Shown here one piece after another: positions 7,985-10,731 of a stretch of DNA of 10,731 nucleotides. Source of the stretch: Euperipatoides rowelli (Eukaryota; Onychophora; Udeonychophora; Euonychophora; Peripatopsidae); the NCBI GenBank assembly GCA_003024985.2, contig PXIH01S0002504.1; one strand, 5' to 3'. Made by a program: the position numbers and the translations under genes. How positions within the stretch are numbered: the first letter of the stretch is position 1; each line of letters begins with the position of its first letter. The notes beneath the pieces are model-generated. The model was not told where the DNA came from and did not search any database. It saw nothing but the letters and a program-made list of their open reading frames with translations.

Positions 7985-7987
7985 TGT
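7937..7987 (+). repeat. TA/TG dinucleotide microsatellite
   Basis: About four TA units run directly into about 20 TG units, interrupted by a GG near 7980. Long uninterrupted TG runs of this kind are commoner in animal than in plant genomes, which is one of the reasons for the host inference. Confidence 0.95.
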
Positions 7988-9116
7988 CATATAGTTTTGC
8001 CAGTGGAGGCACCTTACTTATCGCTAGGTGCTGAAATTCTATAGCTATCTTGTAATATTACTCACAATATTTCTGCATATTATATAGAATTTTATTACTT
8101 TCTCAAATAGCCTAAGATAAACCACTTTAAACCACAGGTTTGGAATTATATTTTTTATGAATGAGTGTATGCATTTAATTTTTATATGTTAAACTAGGGA
8201 AACAACTTTATTATATTTGTGTGGCTATTATGCAATTAAACGTTTTTGAGATTATAGACTGACCCAGTCATAGCTAGTCCCTCAAATTATGTTTGCAAAC
8301 AATGCTGGAACTGTGGATTCTTGGTTCGTTAAGTCTATTACAAATCCTCTTGTTCTCAGTTGTAAAGAACCTACTATTTAAATGTAAACACAACGCAGGA
8401 TTACCGAGTCTCGGCCATTTGAAATCTGCACTCTCATATGCTTTGTTTGAAATTTATTGTTGTTATGGCCAGCAACAATAGTTCAAGCAGGGTTACAAAA
8501 CGTTATCAAATTTTTATTCTTAATATTTAAACTAACTAGCTACTTAATTCACTAGACAACTAAATAAAGCTTAGTATGCAGGAATAGAGTTGATGTACAA
8601 ATGATATTGACAAAATAAATTACTAATTATGATTGGCAAGACTATGGATATTATTTCGGAAAATAATGGACGACATGCAAGTTCAAAGGGGGCTGCTGCA
8701 TGTCCGGTGGGGGTCACACACATTTCTTGTATATATTAGAGAAATGTTTAAAGTGGTTTATCAATGATTTTTTTTTTTNATTCAGGTTATACAAAAAATA
8801 ATATCAAAATATTATTTAGGATTAACTCCTCTTTGAGACAAAAGTTTTTTTTACACTATCCTATTAAAGTTTCAATATTAAAATGAGAGATAACTACCAA
8901 CTCTAATAAATTAAAAAGTGGTAATTACCTGAAATCATCTTTTAAAATTTACAATAAGTAAAAAGTATTTCTTGTAAGTAGTGCAAAATGTTTTCCAATG
9001 CTGGAAAAAATATTCAGTTTCCGGAGCAATTTACTCACAGCAACTGACTATTGTTTCCAGCAATGTGGAAAAATTTGTTTTTAAAAGCCTCCAAATTTAT
9101 TTTTTTAAAAAAAAAT
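7988..9116. other. AT-rich intergenic DNA, no gene supported
   Basis: Open frames here are short (the longest about 62 codons, at 8293-8481) and show no recognisable domain. Small structures include an inverted repeat GCACCT/AGGTGC near 8010-8030, an 11-nt odd palindrome CCGAGTCTCGG near 8406-8416, and an 8-bp stem GACATGCA (8672-8679) with TGCATGTC (8697-8704) around a 17-nt G-rich loop. One ambiguous base lies at 8779 in a T-run. Confidence 0.6.
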
Positions 9117-9250
9117 ATTTTTTTTTTTTCCACCAGAGCTCTGTTCCTGGACCCCACTGGGGTATCTTCCCAAGATCCTCTTCTCAACAAGGGGGTCCAC
9201 ATATTGTTTTTGTCACCAGGGCCCAAAAAAGTTTAAATCCGGCCCTGGAT
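9117..9250 (-). repeat. G+C-rich dispersed-repeat fragment with nested hairpins
   Basis: A block of clearly higher G+C (9130-9248) sits in A/T-rich DNA, next to T-runs at 9117-9129 that would be an A-tail on the minus strand. Read on the minus strand it begins CCAGGGCCGGATTTAAAC. I recall this type of phrase from dispersed repeats in many invertebrate genomes, but cannot name the family. Nested inverted repeats are perfect: TGGACCCC (9148-9155) with GGGGTCCA (9192-9199); ACCCC/GGGGT at 9151-9163; CCAGGGCC (9216-9223) with GGCCCTGG (9241-9248). Overlapping frames on both strands (8981-9259, 9035-9226) have no domain and are shadows. Confidence 0.55.
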
Positions 9251-9308
9251 TTAACTTGATAAATTAAATATATACACTATATATAATGTGTATGTAAAGT
9301 AAATATTC

Positions 9309-9453
9309 ATCCCATCTATCTATCCATCCATCCATCCGTCCGTCTGTCCGACCGTCCGTCTATCAGTCCGTCCATCCATCCATCGATCCGTCTGTCCATC
9401 CATCCATCCATCCCTCATCCATCAGTCCATCCATCCATTCTTCCATCCATCCA
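9309..9453 (+). repeat. TCCA/TCCG/TCTG tetranucleotide microsatellite
   Basis: The tract starts with ATCT units, passes through TCCA, TCCG and TCTG variants and returns to TCCA. Interruptions such as CTCATCC and TTCT show that it is old and imperfect. Confidence 0.95.
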
Positions 9454-9466
9454 AATTATACCTGTA

Positions 9467-9516
9467 AATTATATATATATAATTAATTGAATCTATGTTA
9501 ATTTATAGATTCAATT
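9467..9516. repeat. Two adjacent palindromes
   Basis: A perfect 18-bp palindrome, AATTATATATATATAATT, lies at 9467-9484. It is followed without a gap by a perfect 12-bp stem, AATTGAATCTAT (9485-9496) with ATAGATTCAATT (9505-9516), around the loop GTTAATTT. Function is unknown. Such a stem could extrude as a cruciform or fold in RNA. Confidence 0.8.
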
Positions 9517-10264
9517 GTATCAATGCTTACAATTATAAATCTTGGATACCAGATACAAATTAATTGAATTCTTGAAGTAAATTTGCAATGGCTAACAAGA
9601 TATACATAAACCTATCGGCTTTATTTATTTATAAAATGGAATTGGACAGAGGTGAAAGTTTAAATCCTGAACTCTCTGCATTTATAGGCCATATATTTTG
9701 AAAGCCAAATCTTTAGGATGAACTTAAAAAAATAACTTTGAGATTTATTACTAGAAATGATTTGATGAATGTGATGTACTGTATGTCTCTAGGTATAGAG
9801 ATAAATATGTCATGTTCACTGCTATGTCCTTGGATATGAAGATTTTTTTTGTTTTACAAAAGAGCTATTTATAAAATTGTACAGGAAATAGTTTAGAATA
9901 AAATCTTTAATAAATAATGATAAAAATTAAAAAAAAAAGTAATTTTAAAGGAAAAAAAAAACATTTTTTTTAGAAAATATACACCATTACGTCTCTGGTA
10001 TTTGAGAAAACATTTCATTTGTCATATACACTATAGCCCGTCAATAGTTTTTTTTTCATTGTGTGCGGAACAAACTCCCCATTATTAAAAAAATTAGCTA
10101 GAATAAAAGGAAAGTTTATAACATTAAGACAACTTGTATAGAAATATTGCTTATATTTAGTTTAGTTTATTGATTTATCAAGATCTTCACTGCAAGTTAA
10201 ATGTATAAACTATAATGGCGGTAATATGATCTGCTTATCATTACTTGTTATGATTTTAATTTTG
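9517..10264. other. AT-rich intergenic DNA, no gene seen
   Basis: The stretch is A/T-rich throughout, with A- and T-runs near 9929-9970 and 10049-10057. No frame or recognisable repeat was found. Confidence 0.65.
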
Positions 10265-10282
10265 AAAAGTTTTTAAAAATTT
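10265..10282 (+). repeat. 5' target-site duplication of SINE
   Basis: AAAAGTTTTTAAAAATTT matches 10406-10420 (AAAAGTTTTTAATTT). The first 12 bases are identical and the rest differ by loss of three A. The SINE body lies between the copies. Confidence 0.7.
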
Positions 10283-10405
10283 GTCGATTCCTCGGTGGGT
10301 AGCTGGCAAGAAGGCAGGATGCCAAATGAGACATTCCGGGTTTGAATCCCGCATAGGGCATGGTCATAATGTGTTGTTTTTTTAAAATAATAATAATAAT
10401 AATAA
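10283..10405 (+). mobile_element. tRNA-derived SINE, short, with TAA-repeat tail
   Basis: The head resembles a tRNA gene. An A-box-like stretch, CTCGGTGGGTAG, is at 10291-10302 and a strong B box, GGGTTTGAATCCC, at 10338-10350 (tRNA T-arm consensus GGTTCGANTCC, with T for C at one site). The spacing suits an internal RNA polymerase III promoter. A GGCA...TGCC pair (10305-10323) lies where an anticodon arm would be. A tRNA-unrelated piece follows (10352-10380), then a T-run and an AAT/TAA tail (10385-10405). Flanking direct repeats mark retroposition. A SINE carries no protein and depends on a LINE partner. The family is not identified. Confidence 0.7.
10291..10350 (+). promoter_or_regulatory. 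Type 2 RNA polymerase III internal promoter (A and B boxes) of the SINE
   Basis: The A-box-like CTCGGTGGGTAG and the B box GGGTTTGAATCCC are about 35 bases apart, in the normal range. The A box is imperfect, so activity is uncertain. The T-run at 10375-10383 could terminate polymerase III before the repeat tail. Confidence 0.5.
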
Positions 10406-10420
10406 AAAAGTTTTTAATTT
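10406..10420 (+). repeat. 3' target-site duplication of SINE
   Basis: AAAAGTTTTTAATTT is the partner of 10265-10282 and follows directly after the TAA-repeat tail. Confidence 0.7.
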
Positions 10421-10555
10421 ATTACAAGATCTCAACCGTAAATACATCTTTTGATTAGTTATCTAAACACTCTGGAAATATATTTCTTAAACATATTTAT
10501 CAAACTTTATAGAGTTAATTATTTAAAAGTGAAATAAATTCACTTTCTAGGTAGA
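10421..10555. other. AT-rich intergenic DNA between two repeats
   Basis: This is short A/T-rich sequence with no frame or known repeat. Confidence 0.6.
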
Positions 10556-10731
10556 CAGTGCTGTATTTCCCTATTGGCAAAATAGGCACATGCCTACAGC
10601 GACAAAATTTAGGAGCGACAAAATTATTATTATCATTGAAAAGACAGCAACTCCTAGTGCACAATTATTAATATTTATTAATTTAATTAATCATATACAA
10701 CTCAATTTTTGAAAACTGTTAAATTAACTAG
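10556..10731 (+). mobile_element. Partial dispersed repeat, possible hAT-like terminus, runs off the window
   Basis: From 10556 the sequence reads CAGTGCTGTATTTCCCTATT, then contains an inverted pair TAGGCA/TGCCTA (10583-10596) and a near-tandem GCGACAAAATTTA / GCGACAAAATTAT (10599-10628). A CAG-x-GC-x-G start is typical of hAT-type DNA transposon termini, and I recall similar phrases in dispersed invertebrate repeats. The other end, the target duplication and any transposase lie outside or are absent, so both boundary and class are tentative. Confidence 0.4.

Noticed and set aside
8293-8481. 62-codon plus-strand frame
   Set aside because: It has no recognisable domain and a length expected by chance. 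An alternative frame over 8272-8376 reads plausibly (MFANNAGTVDSWFVKS) but stops after about 35 codons and matches nothing I know.
8981-9259. 92-, 63- and 61-codon frames on both strands around 9035-9259
   Set aside because: They overlap one another across the hairpin-dense repeat block and adjoining A/T runs, with no domain.
10283-10360. Functional tRNA gene
   Set aside because: The B box is good, but the A box is imperfect and no proper acceptor or anticodon stem of normal length can be drawn. The flanking duplications and tail indicate a SINE.

Overview
The window is A+T-rich (about 30 % G+C by eye), non-coding eukaryotic DNA with no intact protein gene. The host looks like an invertebrate animal, perhaps a mollusc. 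The grounds are long TG, CTGT and TCCA-type microsatellites, a tRNA-headed SINE with a TAA-repeat tail, two dispersed-repeat pieces of a kind I recall from invertebrate genomes, and no gene density. This is an inference from texture, not a proof. Five isolated N calls (79, 1492, 3922, 7905, 8779) suggest a draft assembly.

Layout. 1-445: plain AT-rich DNA. 446-1010: minisatellite array A, about 13 units of a 46-bp monomer. 1011-2082: AT-rich DNA with one weak mini-ORF followed by a splice-donor-like site. 2083-2652: an element bounded by imperfect 82-bp inverted repeats. 2653-3663: AT-rich DNA with a small CpG-bearing patch. 3664-3921: a strand-asymmetric CT/CTGT tract. 3923-4580: AT-rich. 4581-5249: a G/T-rich insertion carrying a decayed reverse-transcriptase-associated zinc-finger reading frame, flanked by near-identical 16/17-bp direct repeats (a LINE remnant). 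5250-5802: AT-rich. 5803-6740: minisatellite array B, about 20 units of the same 46-bp family. 6740-9100: AT-rich DNA with GA and TG microsatellites. 9117-9250: a G+C-rich, hairpin-dense dispersed-repeat block. 9309-9453: a TCCA-type tract. 9467-9516: two adjacent palindromes. 10265-10420: a tRNA-derived SINE with target-site duplications. 10556 to the end: one end of another dispersed repeat.

The window is best read as a graveyard of mobile elements and tandem repeats, not as a functional gene system. The most informative structures are the two separated but related 46-bp arrays, each with its own diagnostic base and higher-order pattern; the LINE remnant, whose zinc-finger signature resembles the type best known from plant LINEs; the inverted-repeat element; and the SINE with a clear insertion footprint. 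No genes work together here, and no promoter, terminator, functional tRNA, rRNA or CRISPR could be supported.
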